NCBI GenBank assembly: GCA_037044905.1
Contig: JBAOKB010000093.1
Location: forward strand, 1 to 64,000
From: Hortaea werneckii
Lineage: Eukaryota > Ascomycota > Dothideomycetes > Mycosphaerellales > Teratosphaeriaceae
Reading direction: 5' to 3'
DNA length: 64,000 nt
The notes below the pieces were generated by a model that saw nothing but the letters and a program-made list of their open reading frames with translations, did no database searches and was not told where the DNA came from. Position 1 is the stretch's first letter. Each line of letters opens with the position of its first letter. This document shows positions 43,157 to 54,703 of the stretch, in pieces. The translations under genes and the position numbers were made by a program.

Positions 43157-44447
43157 TTAGCGACCTTTCAGTACTTCCATCAAGTTTTGCCATCCTCCCA
43201 GATCATACAGATTGTCCACCTGCCTCAGACTGCCGACCCGCCTCCACAGTGCTTCTTGGCCTTTAGGCGGATGTCCATCACTGGTCCTCACAAGCACCTG
43301 ATCGCTACTAATCGGCCATATGACATCCAGCTCGTCTTCGATCAAGCCCAGATCACGAGCAAGCCCCTTCGGAGAACCACCCTCCCGACTTCCCACGCCG
43401 CCATTCTGGTGAAGCCCGTGAAATGACAACAGCGTATCCCGCTCCGAGCGGAAGACATGCCCACTGTAGATATCGTCGCGCCAGTCGGCCCACTTGGAAG
43501 ATTCATTGGTAGTCATCCCCGCCCAGATCAGGTAGGCATGGTAAGCCAGCAGCGCAAAGGGGAGAATAGCCGTACTCCCTGCCAGCAAACCCACACCCGC
43601 GATCGACAGACCGCCCGCATTGACTGCGATGACAGCTCGGTGGCCGAGTTCCGTCATATACTCCTTCGAAAAGAGTGACGCCGTAGAGTTGGTGTAAAGG
43701 TAAGGCCGTAAGATATAGAAAGCCAGATACGCACCATACACTTCCAGCGTCCCTAGGGAAAGTAGCAAGCCGAGAAAGTAACGGTAGTTGTCCCGACCTA
43801 GACAGCTGTTCGTCCAAGGACAATGATGGTCGGCTTTCGCCACACAGTAGCCGCAGAGACTACAGTGTTTTGACCTCGCGGGCTTGCGGAAGTTGCAAGT
43901 ACCACAGACTTTATTGGGGCGGAAGAGGGCATGGTCGAAGGGATAATCGCGGAGGCGTGAAGAGTGGTTGGCGTCGGTGATATAGTGCGATTTGTTGACT
44001 GCCGCGCGGTACGTGAAATAGTAAGGCGGGAGGATGAACACGGGTATAGGGATGATCAGGCTCAATGGGAGTTTGGGGAGTCCGGATGAGATGAAGCAGC
44101 CGATACTGGCTGTCATGAGTGCAATGAACAGGATCTGAGAGCAGATGATACTTAGCCTAGTCCCTTCTGTGTAAAAATAGGAGAACAGAGTGGCCTACGA
44201 GTACGATGGGATGTTTCTGGTAGAAGAGGTAGTGAAAGAGCGACTTGCTCCGCGAAGTCACCCGGCCGCCCGTCGCACGTCTATCGATGGTTTTCAGCGC
44301 ATTCGGGCCATGGAGACAGAGCACGCGATAGAGCCATCCGATCGGGGTCCGACGCAGAGCAGGCAGTCGGCCGAAAAGGGCGATGAACGTGATGAGGGAG
44401 ACGAGCAGGATGCCTACGAGCACCTTCTTGTACGGCTCCATCGTCAA
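43157..44447 (-). CDS. swf1: DHHC palmitoyltransferase Swf1
   Basis: Exon 1 (44447-44199) encodes 83 residues with an N-terminal transmembrane helix (VLVGILLVSLITFIALFGRL). A 64-nt intron (GTAGGC...CTCAG) leads to exon 2 (44134-43157), giving 408 residues. The cysteine-rich domain reads CGTCNFRKPARSKHC and CVAKADHHCPWTNSCLG, with DHHC near residue 186 and transmembrane segments on both sides. Unspliced, exon 1 would end in a stop at 44157, and splicing restores the KHPIVL-ILFIAL junction typical of Swf1. The yeast enzyme S-acylates SNAREs such as Snc1 and Tlg1 in the ER. A Qc-SNARE gene (Sft1) lies 10 kb away, but no functional link is implied. Confidence 0.9.
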
Positions 44448-45179
44448 CTGCGGCTCATATCGCTTGGTCTTTGCAGCGGAGGAGCTTTGATGCGGTATTC
44501 CAAAGTCACTACTGTTGTGGTTGATGAGGCGGTAAGAGGATGCTACTACTATGTATGTAAGTATGTGTTCGAGAATAAACGCCGATTAGCGCCAGCTTAA
44601 ACCCGACTACCCGGTACGTAGCCCTTCGCTCCATAAACACCTCATGAGAAGATCGCCCTCCAATACAACCTATCACACCACTTGGAGTTTTCAAAAGATA
44701 TAGCGAGCATAGGCATCGAATGGTTTGACCTTGGTATATATAGCACATCCCTCGCACAAGGGCAGTAGCTTCTAGTGATTTGCAAGCATCCTTCTCTCAT
44801 ATCGGTTGACCCTAACCAAAGAAGACACTAATCGACACTATCAACTAGTGAAACAATCCCAGAACCGTCGCCATCCAGTTTGGGTAACATTTTGCAGACA
44901 GATGAAATCCACCCAGTTTGGGTACCATTTTGCAGACAGATGAAATCATCATAACTCTCTCTAATATTTGGTTATGTACATGGCGCTTTCTGCGTAAGCA
45001 AGCCAGCAGAAAATAAAAAAAGGCGTGTGTGGGAAAGAAGCATATCTTGAAACAGAGAAACTTGCATATTCTCATAACCTCGACGACCAGCGCCAAGGCA
45101 TATATGGTATCATAAAAGCCCGAAACCGCATCATCAATAACGAACCACAGTCTCCAACACTCCACCTGCCCACCTCTAA
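44448..45179. other. Intergenic with 35-bp tandem duplication
   Basis: 732 bp between the Swf1 start and the 3' end of the glycine-zipper gene. It contains two adjacent 35-bp copies, 44875-44909 and 44913-44947 (beginning CCAGTTTGGGTA), differing at one base. No gene is supported. Confidence 0.6.
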
Positions 45180-46025
45180 TCAACCCCTCTCATGCCTCCT
45201 CCTCCCCCGACCATGATTATCCTCATAATACTCCCGATCATTCGAATACGAGCGTCGCTGCTTCCCATACTCGTGGCCCCCCACACCACCTAGGATCGCG
45301 CCTCCAAGGGTCCCAAGACCGGGGAAGATGATATCGCCTAACACGGCGCCGCCACCGGCGCCCAGGAAGGTGGAGACGCCGTTACTCTTCTTTCTCTGCT
45401 GCTGCTCCTGCGACGGCCGCTCGTAGTATTGTGGTCGGGCGTCGTAGTGCGGGCGGTGTTTCCTCCTGCTGGGCTTTTCGCGGGATCGGCTTCGGCTTCG
45501 GCTTCGTGAGGAGTCGTGGCGGTATGGGGATGGAGAGGGCCGGTGGTGGGGTTTGCTGGGTTGTCTGCTAGAGGATGGGGCATAAGGCGGCTGTGCAGGC
45601 GGTGGGGCGCCGTTGGGGAACGGGTAGCCCTGGCGGCGTGGGGGTTGCTGATATGAAGATGACCGGCCGGGTGGTGCGTAGTTGCCGGGCGGTATGAAGC
45701 CGTTTTGCTGCGCGTTGTTGAAGTGCGCTTGCTTCTCAGGTGGGTACATGTGGGTATCGCCTTGTTGCGGACGGTACTGGTAGTCGCTGTGATGTGGCGT
45801 CTGGAGGGGTGGTCGGGTCATAGGTGGTGGTTGAGAGTGGGAGTGCGGACGGCCATCTGGGAGGAGCGAGGAGTACGGTGGCGGGTCGTCTGAGATCGGA
45901 TATGGGAGGGGCTGTAGATTCTGCTGGCTTTGCGCCTGAGGTGGGTATTGGGGGCGAGATGGCTGCTGAGGCGGTGCTTGGGGCGGCATGCCGCCGCTGC
46001 CGGCGTAGTATTCTGCGGCTGCCAT
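45180..46025 (-). CDS. Pro/Gln-rich protein with C-terminal glycine zipper
   Basis: Single exon, 281 residues. The first 150 residues are low-complexity Pro/Gln/Tyr-rich (PPQAPPQQPSRPQYPP). An SR-like run (SRSRSRSRSREKPSRRKHR) follows near 170-190. Then comes a glycine-zipper segment (STFLGAGGGAVLGDIIFPGL, then GTLGGAILGGVGGHEYG) near 220-255 and a basic, Tyr-rich tail. This architecture is common in uncharacterised fungal proteins. The zipper may insert in or associate with membranes. Function is unknown. Confidence 0.75.
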   Translation of the reverse strand: MAAAEYYAGSGGMPPQAPPQQPSRPQYPPQAQSQQNLQPLPYPISDDPPPYSSLLPDGRPHSHSQPPPMTRPPLQTPHHSDYQYRPQQGDTHMYPPEKQAHFNNAQQNGFIPPGNYAPPGRSSSYQQPPRRQGYPFPNGAPPPAQPPYAPSSSRQPSKPHHRPSPSPYRHDSSRSRSRSRSREKPSRRKHRPHYDARPQYYERPSQEQQQRKKSNGVSTFLGAGGGAVLGDIIFPGLGTLGGAILGGVGGHEYGKQRRSYSNDREYYEDNHGRGRRRHERG

Positions 46026-47093
46026 TCGGTTCGGTCTCTATAGTCTTGCGCGGCTGTGCTGTTGTCGGATGGTGGATTGATTGGCCCTGTCTCAGGCGAA
46101 GATCAAATTGTCTTTGATAGTCACGAGTGGGAGCAAGATGTTGGAGGTGGTACGGGATGAGAGGCTGAGAAAGAGTGACTCCTACCGGCCGGTGAATCGA
46201 GGTCAAGGATGTGTATGTAAGTGGCCAAGACCTCGTGTACGCTCTGCTGCGGAAAGGAATAGAAGAGTGAAGGTGACTGGTCAGCCGATGATGCACGAAG
46301 GCGACAGTCAGCAGACTAGGCAGTAATAATAATACAGTACCGTACCGTGACCGGTGACACGAGCAATACCTTAGCCGGAACTCAGTCGGCATTAGTACCG
46401 GCGACGGATGCAACGAGGTCACCGTTCCGGTCACGGGAGTCCGTGGGACGCACACATGAGATGTGGTTCCTGGCCGTCGAGGCGTCTCGTGACCATGGAT
46501 CGTGGGTGTTGGATCCGTCGGATGCGCAAAGAATCCCGTCCACTACTGGGATGGATGATTGCATACATCATGCCCAGACCATATGGCGTCATTCTTCGGC
46601 TCTCGCGCCGAAAGCCTACCTACCTAGGTACTCAGTCCACCTTAATGTACCCGCTCGGCTACTGCCGTCTCTCGCCGACAATCGTTCAACCTGGTCCTTT
46701 CCTCTTCGTGCCGGTGAATACAGATCAACTCCCCCATGGCAATTATTCGGCCTGATGGTCCGCAGTGGTGCTCGTCGCCTTGCATCTGATTCGCGGTTTC
46801 TTCCAAGCGCGCGCCAAACAACCTGGAAGTCTCAACCACGTCAAGATGGACACGTGTCTTGCCTGACTCTGAGGCTGTGCAATTGGTCTCAAGGTAGTCC
46901 GAAATGCATATGCAATGCCTCTCCTCGAACAAAGTGAACAAAGTAAGACAGGATACTCCAAGCGCCGGAGCATCGTCTCTCACCGGCCGTTCAGCGAGGA
47001 TATAACCAGCCTGATGAGGCACTCCCAACCAAGCCTCCTTCAGCTGCCATCACGTTTAAACACAATCCTCCGCGCAAATCCTGGCTCAAGATC
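46026..47093. other. Intergenic, no supported gene
   Basis: About 1.07 kb upstream of the glycine-zipper gene (minus) and the HeLo pseudogene (plus). Frames such as the 196-codon one at 46347 have no domain or codon support. TACCTAGGTA occurs at 46621-46630. Confidence 0.5.
46621..46630. promoter_or_regulatory. Palindromic decamer TACCTAGGTA
   Basis: Perfect palindrome in intergenic DNA, about 600 bp upstream of the glycine-zipper start and 460 bp upstream of the HeLo-ankyrin pseudogene. Confidence 0.4.
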
Positions 47094-48634
47094 ATGGAAC
47101 CCGTTTCATTGTCCTTGACCGTTTTGCCTCTCCTTTTCGAAACCGCTGTCAACGCCTTCCGTTATTTCCAGTTGGGCAAGGCGTACGGCGGACACGTGCA
47201 ACTTGCCTGCATGACGTTGGATGTCGCCCCATGCAAGCTTTCGAACTGGGGTGAGCTGTTGATCTTGGACCTGTCAACCATGGCCTTGTAGATCTCCAGA
47301 GAAAAGCCTACCCGCAAGCAAAGTGACAGCTTGCGGAAACGCTGCTTAAGCATATCGAGGTCCTCTTCGAAAGAAGCTCAGGACATCAGGACAGGCTCAA
47401 AAGCATCTTAGAACCCCACTTGTCCGATTTCAAGGAGCAGAACCGACAAGGCCGTGCCTCATTTTCACTTGCAGCAGGAGCAGGTCATGAGCCGGTAGTG
47501 GCTCGATTCCTCAAAGAAGATAGCATTAACGTAAACCACGCAGACAAGTACAAAGCTCATCCTGCCATATGAGCGGCTTCCAGTGCCGGCAGCTCTAATA
47601 TGACCTTACTGTTACAGAATCCTTACATTGACATGTCCATGCAAGACTCCGTAGGCCAAAACCCGCTCTCTTGAGCATGCATCGCAGAACGTGCGCAGAT
47701 GACAAGACTACTCCTCCAAGTTGGCCCGATGCGATCCGAACGTTCAAGAATACAAGGACAAGACGCCTATAATGCTGGCCGTCTTACCGGAAAGCTTTCC
47801 GACAGTAAGTGCGATCAAGGACAAGACACCGGGACGTAAATCGGGCGCTGCAAGACCAAAACGGCCGAAATGCGATCTCTTGGGCGGCTGACAGATCGGT
47901 TTTATCGACTGGTATCGAGTGGAGTAGTGTGCAGATCGCTCAACTTCTCATTTCTCCTGCTATGATTCGTGTTAACCAGCCCGACAGACACGATAGGAGC
48001 CCGCTGAAATACGCCGTCGGCCGAGGGCATACAAACTCGATAGTACAGCTGTCGGCTATGAAGCTATCACGCGCAGACGCACCAGATAACGCTCGAGTTA
48101 TGCCTCGTACTTCGGCTTTGATGAATCAATCGAGTGAGATTTGCGAAGCCTTCGTGACTGCTCGCGGTGAAATTCTTTGGGCTCTCATGTCTGTTTTGGG
48201 CAAATGGTTAATCGCTCCTTTCCATCGGCTACAGGAAGCACATGCAGATGTGGAAAGTCTCCTCATAGAAACCGATGATGTACGCCAACTTGACACCACC
48301 TCAAAGAATGAATGGGCGGGTCTGGTCGCGGAAACCAGTCGACTTGATCTAATGCTTGTGGGATGCAAAGAGTGCACAATTGGGATATGTGCGTTCTACG
48401 GAAACCAGTCGACTTGATCTAATGCTTGTGGGATGCAAAGAATGCACAATTGGGATATGTGCGTTCTACGAGTTCGGCCAAAGCTGCATTCACGATGTTG
48501 AAATAGAAAAGCGAGGCGTTTTTGGCATGAGGTCTAGAACCCCCTCTCCAGCCTGGAGCGGGCGTGAGAGACGCCTCAGCCGGCCCCTCCCTTCTTCACG
48601 AGCAAGCCAAATTACCCGACACGATGGCGCTTGA
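47094..48634 (+). pseudogene. Broken HeLo-ankyrin (NLR-associated cell-death type) gene
   Basis: Exon 1 (47094-47250) opens MEPVSLSLTVLPLLFE and continues AFRYFQLGKAYGG and CKLSNWG, a clear HeLo N-terminus (HET-s/prion-inhibition family, PF14479). A 41-nt intron (GTGAGC...TTGTAG) puts the reading into ETLLKHIEVLFERSS, then ankyrin units (GAGHEPVVARFLKE, NMTLLLQNPYIDMS, DPNVQEYKDKTPIMLAV). That frame is broken by three TGA codons (47324, 47570, 47672), and a frame change occurs near 47727. A further ankyrin frame from 47809 includes DQNGRNAISWAAD and LLISPAMIRVNQPD. A 70-bp tandem duplication (48331-48470) shifts the frame again. HeLo proteins form membrane-disrupting assemblies in fungal regulated cell death. 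This copy cannot make the full product. Confidence 0.72.
48331..48470 (+). repeat. 70-bp tandem duplication inside the pseudogene
   Basis: 48331-48400 is repeated at 48401-48470 with one mismatch (G at 48372, A at 48442). Seventy is not a multiple of three, so the event disrupts the frame. The near-identity implies it is recent. Confidence 0.9.
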
Positions 48635-49399
48635 CAGCTCGTCCGATCTGGCGGATAAGGTTTGTCGGTAACTTCACAAAGATATAGATTATGGCGTCGC
48701 TTTCTACCGTCGCGATTGGTCAACCGCTTCACTATCCACTTTCATGGCCTGCAGCGCAAGCGAGCGGGCGTCAAGTGACTAGGGTTGCCACAACGAGGAC
48801 AGGAAAATCCATACAAGACGAAAAGTGATGCGCCATTTGGCTTTCCTCGCAAGATCGATACAGCGAAGCATTTCCTCCCAAATGATCAAGACACGGCTCA
48901 TGGAGAAGATCGGCGTTTGTCGCGATCGAGCTCTGCATCCAATTTCATTGGACCTTGCGAGTCTGGCGATGGGAAGATGAGGCGTGCGGCAGAAGACATT
49001 CAAAGATATGGTGTTGCGACAGCCGACATGGCCCCTAATATAAGTACGCTCAAAGACAGCAAGTTCTCGCCCACGGCTTCCACGTGGTTTGGCGAACCCG
49101 AGTGATTTGTGTTGTGGCAATGGAGATGGAGTGGTCCAGGGCCGGAGAAGGGAGGGGGAACATGGGGAGGAAGAGACGTGAGGCGCGAAGCTGGAGAGAT
49201 ATAAAACCCTCTCGGCGAAGTGGCGATTGCAATCAAAATGTCTTCTTCAGACCACAGGCAGATTTGCAGATCGCAGAAGTCTTCATACGTTGAGTTTTAG
49301 CATGGGAGAAATGGTGGGTGAAAGAGATCAGCTGTGCGTTGCCGATATTCAGTGTAGTCATAGCTTACGGATACATAGAAACATATACAGACAACCCGC
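48635..49399. other. Intergenic, no supported gene
   Basis: About 765 bp downstream of the pseudogene. Short frames only. Nothing recognisable. Confidence 0.45.
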
Positions 49400-49687
49400 A
49401 TGTGCTGTCGGAAGATTCCTCGACACCCTATATGTCACCATGCCGCGCAAGGAACGGCCAGCGAGAACGCCGCGTTCGCCCGCTGTGGAGAGATCAAGCA
49501 GGAAGGCGAGGCATGTCCGACAATTTCCTGGGGCTACTACGATGTCGAGCGGGGATTCTGCGATCGATGCATAATCAACGGCGAGCTGTTGGCGCAGCGA
49601 CAAGGCCTCGATCCAGGAATCTACTGTCAGCGAATGGGTGTCAGCTACGCCGCTCTACGAGAGGCAAACCCAGGAGCCTTACCGTGA
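49400..49687 (+). CDS. Possible small cysteine-rich protein or 3' exon, unknown
   Basis: 95-codon frame ending TGA at 49687. The latter part reads naturally: ENAAFARCGEIKQEGEACP, SWGYYDVERGFCDRC and GVSYAALREANPGALP, with Cys spacing suggestive of a small zinc-binding or disulfide unit. The first 20 residues look less natural, so the true start may be an upstream exon. No family is recognised. Confidence 0.32.
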   Translation: MCCRKIPRHPICHHAAQGTASENAAFARCGEIKQEGEACPTISWGYYDVERGFCDRCIINGELLAQRQGLDPGIYCQRMGVSYAALREANPGALP

Positions 49688-49763
49688 GCCCGCGCGGAAA
49701 CGATATTCATTATCGATCGGCAGCTAGACGGGGCGACGACGTATGACCATCGCCCTGGACAGA

Positions 49764-51721
49764 TCAATCACCTATGGCATAAGACCCCCGCCTAGTGACC
49801 GGACTATCGCTCCGCAGTGAATCGTCCTCATCCCCTTCGGAAGTGACGGCGAACGCGGACATCATGGCCTCATGATCATCTGCGATATGGAGCTTTGCCA
49901 ACCCGCGTCCGTTGACCTGACTGGTTTCAGGTGCAGCAGAATGATTTGCTTTGTGAACGAGCCACTGGGGGTTGGCGGCGAACCAAGCGTCTACTGTTTC
50001 CAGGCTCCGGCCTTGCGTTTCAACGACCAGATAGTATACTAGAGGGACAAAGGCAGCGTTAAGGAGGGCGTATATGAGATAGTAGCCCCATTTCAAGTGT
50101 TCGATACCCGGCGGAGTAGCTTGAACGACGATGTAGTTAAAGAGCCAATCTGCGAATGATCAGCACCGTATCAAAGCTTCATGATCCACGTAGATGCAGT
50201 GATTCCCTTACCGCATGCCGTTGCAAGGGCGGCACCTTTGGTCCTGAATTTCAAAGAATTGACCTCAGCTAGGAACAAGTCAGTATTGGCCCAGACGACT
50301 CTAGATAGGGGCGTGCAGTCGATGTCTTACCGGGATACAACCACGGGACTGAGATCCATCCGGAGGAGAAAAGACTAAAGTACAGCCAAATGAACACGAC
50401 GGCTGCTATGCCGGGCCCGAGGTTTTCAGGCGTGGCAAGACCAACACCAACTCCGATGGAAACGCCCAAAAAGGCGATAGCCATCCCACCGGCAAGGTAC
50501 ATCAGCAGCGGACGTCTTCCGACCCGGTCGACAAACAGAAGGGATGCGGAAGTGGTGAGAAAGAAGCTCACACTGTTGGCGGCAGCAACAATGCGTGCAA
50601 TGTACTGCGTCAAACCAACACTCCTGTGAAGCACCACCGGAAGATAGTAGGCGAGAACATTGATCCCACTCAGCTGCTGAGCTGTCTGCAAAGCCATGCC
50701 GAGGAGCACACGTCTTGCCGGCAAGCCTCCTCTCAAAAGTTGCGACCACGAGCCAGCAGCGGCTTGCTCAGCCTTGACAGACGCACGGATTTCATCGAAC
50801 TCGTCTTCGATATTGTGATCGTTGAGCAGAGATAAGACCCGGCGAGCCTCGTCGTCCCGCTTTCGAGCCAACAGCCACCTGGGTGATTCCGGCAAGAGTG
50901 GGACCATCGTTAGTATGATAGCGACAAAGATCATCTGAATACCAAGAGGGAATCGCCATTGGGCTTCGGTACTGAGACCACTGAAAGCCAGGGTGACGAA
51001 GTTGGAGATCACGAAGCCCAGAACATTCACTGCCATCTCCTGAACAACGGCCTTGCCTTTGACAGAAGCATGTGAGGTCTCGACCTGAAGTGAAGATTCT
51101 CAGCATTCGTAGGATCATCCATACCGCAAAGCACAAAACTTACATGCCAAACGGGAGCTGTCGCTGTGTTGCCACCATTGCCGATACCCGCGATAAGACG
51201 GCCCCAAACCATGGTAGTCATATTATGACAAGCGGTCTGGACAAGGATGCCGGCCCCCATAATGACGGTGAAAAGGAGCAACATGCGTTTCCTGCCCAGC
51301 TTCTCGCCGACAAAAAGCGCAATAACCGCACCCGCAAAGCAGCCCAAGTCATAGACGCTCGTGACGAAGCCTTGCATAGCCGGGCTCGGGTTGTGGAAGT
51401 ACTCGAGGAAGTCGTCTCCGACTATGATGCCGCCACTTTTCGGAGCAGAGAGTCAGTATTAATGTGTCTAACAGCAGAGCCGGAGGATAAAAGAGAAAAG
51501 GATATTACGAACAATACCCCCTGTTCATATCCGAACAAAGTCATAACAGTTCCAGCCGCAACCGAGATAGCCAGATGAAGGGCGCGCGAGGACTTGAAGA
51601 ATCGCCGCTTAACTTCCACATAATCGTGCTTCTCCGAATTGCTGGCCTGCTCCAGCGTGGCGTTCTCATGATGGAAACCGGAATCGAGATGTTCCGTATC
51701 CTGGATAGGTTTGTAGGACAT
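49764..51721 (-). CDS. MFS sugar transporter (SP family)
   Basis: Five exons: 51721-51513, 51435-51144, 51084-50331, 50268-50212 and 50149-49764, 565 residues. The first junction gives FGYEQGVFGGIIVGDDF, the usual TM1 signature, and requires a non-consensus GTTCGT donor. Later landmarks are GRKRMLL, RLIAGIGNGG, PESPRWLLARK, the QQLSGINVLAYYLP substrate motif and VPWLYP before intron 3. VVETQGRSLETVDAWF ends the core. Twelve membrane segments can be traced. Members move hexoses, pentoses or polyols across the plasma membrane by proton symport or facilitated diffusion. The substrate is not deducible. The C-terminal tail is acidic. The frame also opens at MKNHT five codons earlier. Confidence 0.92.
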
Positions 51722-53063
51722 TGTATGATTTTTCAAAGAGAATAAGCCAATCGACTTTCAATACCAATGGCCAGCGCGTCGGGAAAACCGCGTGGAATGC
51801 TAGTTGCCTTGTCCTAAAGAAAGAAAGACCCTTACGTGACAGCGCCAACAATGGAGCACATGTCGAGGATGAGTACGGGAATGATTGGGAAGTAAAGCTG
51901 ATGCTGGTCCGCCTCGAAGTGCCGCCGAGATCTGATGAACCAATGCCGCTAGACAAGAGGAATGACGGATAGAAGACAGGTATAGTCGGGAAGAGAGAGG
52001 AAGACAGAAGGAAAGGTAGGTTGATGATAGGGAAGGGTGAGCACAGACCCCATGCCCAGGATTCCCTATTCCAGCGAAGCAAGCGAAACCTAAGACGGCG
52101 AATCCTTCGTGTGGCGGGTTCCCGCGATCTTGGGAGTCCCTCCTCCTCCTCCTCCCCCACGGGGACAACCGGGGCGGCCATGATTATAAGATCCATTCAG
52201 TCATATGTGGCACAGGAAAGCATAACTGTCCCCTGGACGAGCAGACACGAACGCATACTCGAGTGGCTAAGGGGCAATTGTCCGGGCCTATCAATTGGCG
52301 GCTCTGTTCGCAGCAGTGAGGATAAAGCCGCGGACATCTCCTCGGAGCCTCCGCATTTTCCCGCGTCGCGTCACGGGAAGCAGGACGGCGAAGTGGAGTA
52401 GAATCTTCCCTAACAGAGAGCTATGTAGATGCTGTCGAAGGTGTAGGAAGGCAATGAAGTCTCAGCGTGCAGGTCATGCACATAAAAGAGAAGGACAGTA
52501 GTTCGAGCACTAAACAAAAGCCCCAAAACTAGCGTATGAACAGCATTCGATCCACTTTCTCCACGTGGAGTAGAAGAGGTCGATCGAGCAAGTACCGGTA
52601 CGTACGTTCAAAGCGAGACGATGGAGAAAACGGAAAACGAAATAATCCTTTTTCGTATGTACTTTGCACTGTACTTCATTGCCGATCTCTGCAGCTGCCT
52701 TTTCTACAAACAAGGGTAAAGAAAATTTGGTATAGACTCCAAGAAACGCCACGCAAAATCAAAACCTGTAACCATTTGCTGCTGCCCTCAAGTCGTTCGC
52801 GCTGTCGGTTGTAATGAAGCTTTACTGCCTGGAGGAATCTTTCTCTTCATAACCAGAAGGCTGTCATCGTCAAAAAAGACGCCAGGTGACCGGGCGAAGC
52901 GCATACTGTGCACTAGTGTTTCCCGGCTCCTCATCGCATGTCTCAATATGTGACCAGATGCTGCCTACCTTGGGATGCTGGCGAAGCCAGCCGTAGGAAA
53001 AAAGCAAATTGCCCGTTCGAGAGCTCTCCGCTGTTGTCTTCTCGCTGACTCTCTCCCGACCGA
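51722..53063. other. 1.3-kb intergenic region
   Basis: Holds the sugar transporter promoter and the 3' flank of the Ysc84 gene. Frames at 51666-52196 and 52536-52814 lack support. No repeats stand out. Confidence 0.5.
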
Positions 53064-54346
53064 TCATACCAGCTCGACGTAATTCGACGGGAAAATACCT
53101 TCCCTCCCTCCTATCCGGCCAGTCCACCAATCCGTCTCGTTATCCGTGCGCTTCACAATCGTGATGACCTCTCCCTTCTTGAAACCGAGATCACCGGGCT
53201 GATCGGCGTCGAAGGTGAATTTGGCAACAGCCTGGCCCGGCTGGGCCGGCGAGCCCGTCTTCGCGCCGAACATGGGTTTGGGCGCGCTGGGCCGGCCGGG
53301 CGCGGGGCCTTTGCGATCGCTGTAGCTGTAGTCGTTGGAATCGCCGAAAGTCGATGAGCGGCCGCGGGAGGATTCGAGGCGGTCGAAGGTTTCGCTTGGG
53401 TTCGCTCGGCCGTATGAGGGCTGCCGGTCGTACGAGTCGTCCTGCCAGGTGCTAGATCGCTGGGGCCGGCCAAAGCCATCCTGGGCGTTGGAGCCCGTCC
53501 GGTCCGATCGTACGCCTTCTCCGAATGCGCTGCCCGTGCGGCCCTGCCAGACTACATCCTCGTGCGAGTCGTCGTAGATGGGGACGTCGTTGTACATGCT
53601 GTTGTCGTTAAACCTCCCACCCACACCGGCGAAAACACGCGAGTTCAGCACGCGCATAAGTGGCTCTGCTTGAGGCGGGACGGGGACACTGCCGCCGAGA
53701 AGCTGCCGTGCTGTGAGTTTCTGGCCGTACATCTTCTCGTTCGCATCTCTCCGCTCGATCAAGACAGAGCCCTCCAACGACACACCAGCAAACAGACCCT
53801 TGGTTTTGCTGTAGGCAAAGATACCAGAGACGGACTTCAGTGACGCCGCGCCTGCCGCCTCCGCATTTCGTCCTGTGGGTCCCGCCGCAATCGACACGTT
53901 TCCACCTAGCGTTATACTGCCCACCTGCGCGAAGGTCTTGACCGCCATACTGTCGTTGAGGATGAAGACGAAGTCGGTCAATTCGAAGCCAATCTGACCA
54001 CCAAACCCACCTCCTAGCGTGCCAATCGCGCTGGGAGCCGACCATGACCCATCGCTTAACCGCGCGACCACGACGCCGCTGCCGAAACGCCCACTGCCGA
54101 GGAAGCCGGCCTTGAAGACGGTCATGACCGCCAGGCCTTTTGCATTTGCGAGGATGGAGGGGGGGATGATCTTCTCGGGGCCGAGGAAGGAGATACGTGG
54201 GTCGATGAAGGAAGTCAGGATCCGGGCGCTCTTTTTGCATTCGCCTGTTCGATTGTGGGTGAGTATCTTCAACAACGATGAGTGGATCCGTGAGTGAACG
54301 TACTGTGCATGGAAGCAGGCAGCGGGTTGTTAATGAAGGGCGGCAT
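53064..54346 (-). CDS. SYLF-SH3 actin-patch protein, Ysc84/Lsb3-like
   Basis: Exon 1 (54346-54304, 14 codons plus 1 nt: MPPFINNPLPASMH) joins exon 2 (54244-53064) across a 59-nt intron (GTACGT...AACAG), giving 407 residues. The junction makes SECKKSARILTSFIDPR, the normal start of the SYLF domain. This lipid- and actin-binding domain runs to about 215 (GLAVMTVFKAGFLGSGRFGSG, TDFVFILNDSMAVKTF). A disordered Ser/Arg/Gly linker follows. The C-terminal SH3 domain (350-407) has AKFTFDADQPGDLGF, DWWTGRIGGREGIFPSNYVELV-type residues. Yeast Ysc84 bundles actin and acts at cortical patches in endocytosis with Las17. The unspliced frame starting MLKIL at 54275 is inside the intron. Confidence 0.93.
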
Positions 54347-54457
54347 TTTGGGCGGCCTCGTCTCGCTCGCTGCGCCGACGTGAGAAGTTTCTTAGAAGGT
54401 CGCAGGTGGTGTTTGTTGTGAGCGCGAGGCCCTGTGGTATAGACCGCGATTGGAGTG

Positions 54458-54467
54458 TACCTAGGTA
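54458..54467. promoter_or_regulatory. Palindromic decamer TACCTAGGTA
   Basis: Perfect palindrome, 112 bp upstream of the Ysc84 start codon. Confidence 0.45.
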
Positions 54468-54703
54468 GTGGTAGTGGTTGTTGTTGTAGTGGGGTACAGT
54501 GTGGTGTGAAAGTCAGCCAGTACCTCATGTAGTAGGTACTGTAGGTCACTGCGCCTCGAATGACGACGTTGGCTTCAGCTTTCGTGTTCGGTTCAACATC
54601 TGCCAGGTCCGCCGAAGCCGGGCGGGCGGGCGTGGCGGATTGCGGATGGCGGATTGCGGATCTGGGGTTTGGCCAAACGGCCAAGTCAGCCGCCTCACAC
54701 TGT

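Noticed and set aside
46347..46937. 196-codon plus-strand frame
   Set aside because: No family features. It overlaps other equally open frames and lacks splice or start support.
47324..47674. TGA read as tryptophan (altered genetic code)
   Set aside because: Neighbouring nuclear genes use TGA as a normal stop, and the same pseudogene has frameshifts and a duplication.
53153..54684. Overlapping minus-strand frames of 108 and 358 codons at the Ysc84 locus
   Set aside because: Alternate frames of the SYLF-SH3 gene. The splice at 54245-54303 accounts for the real product.
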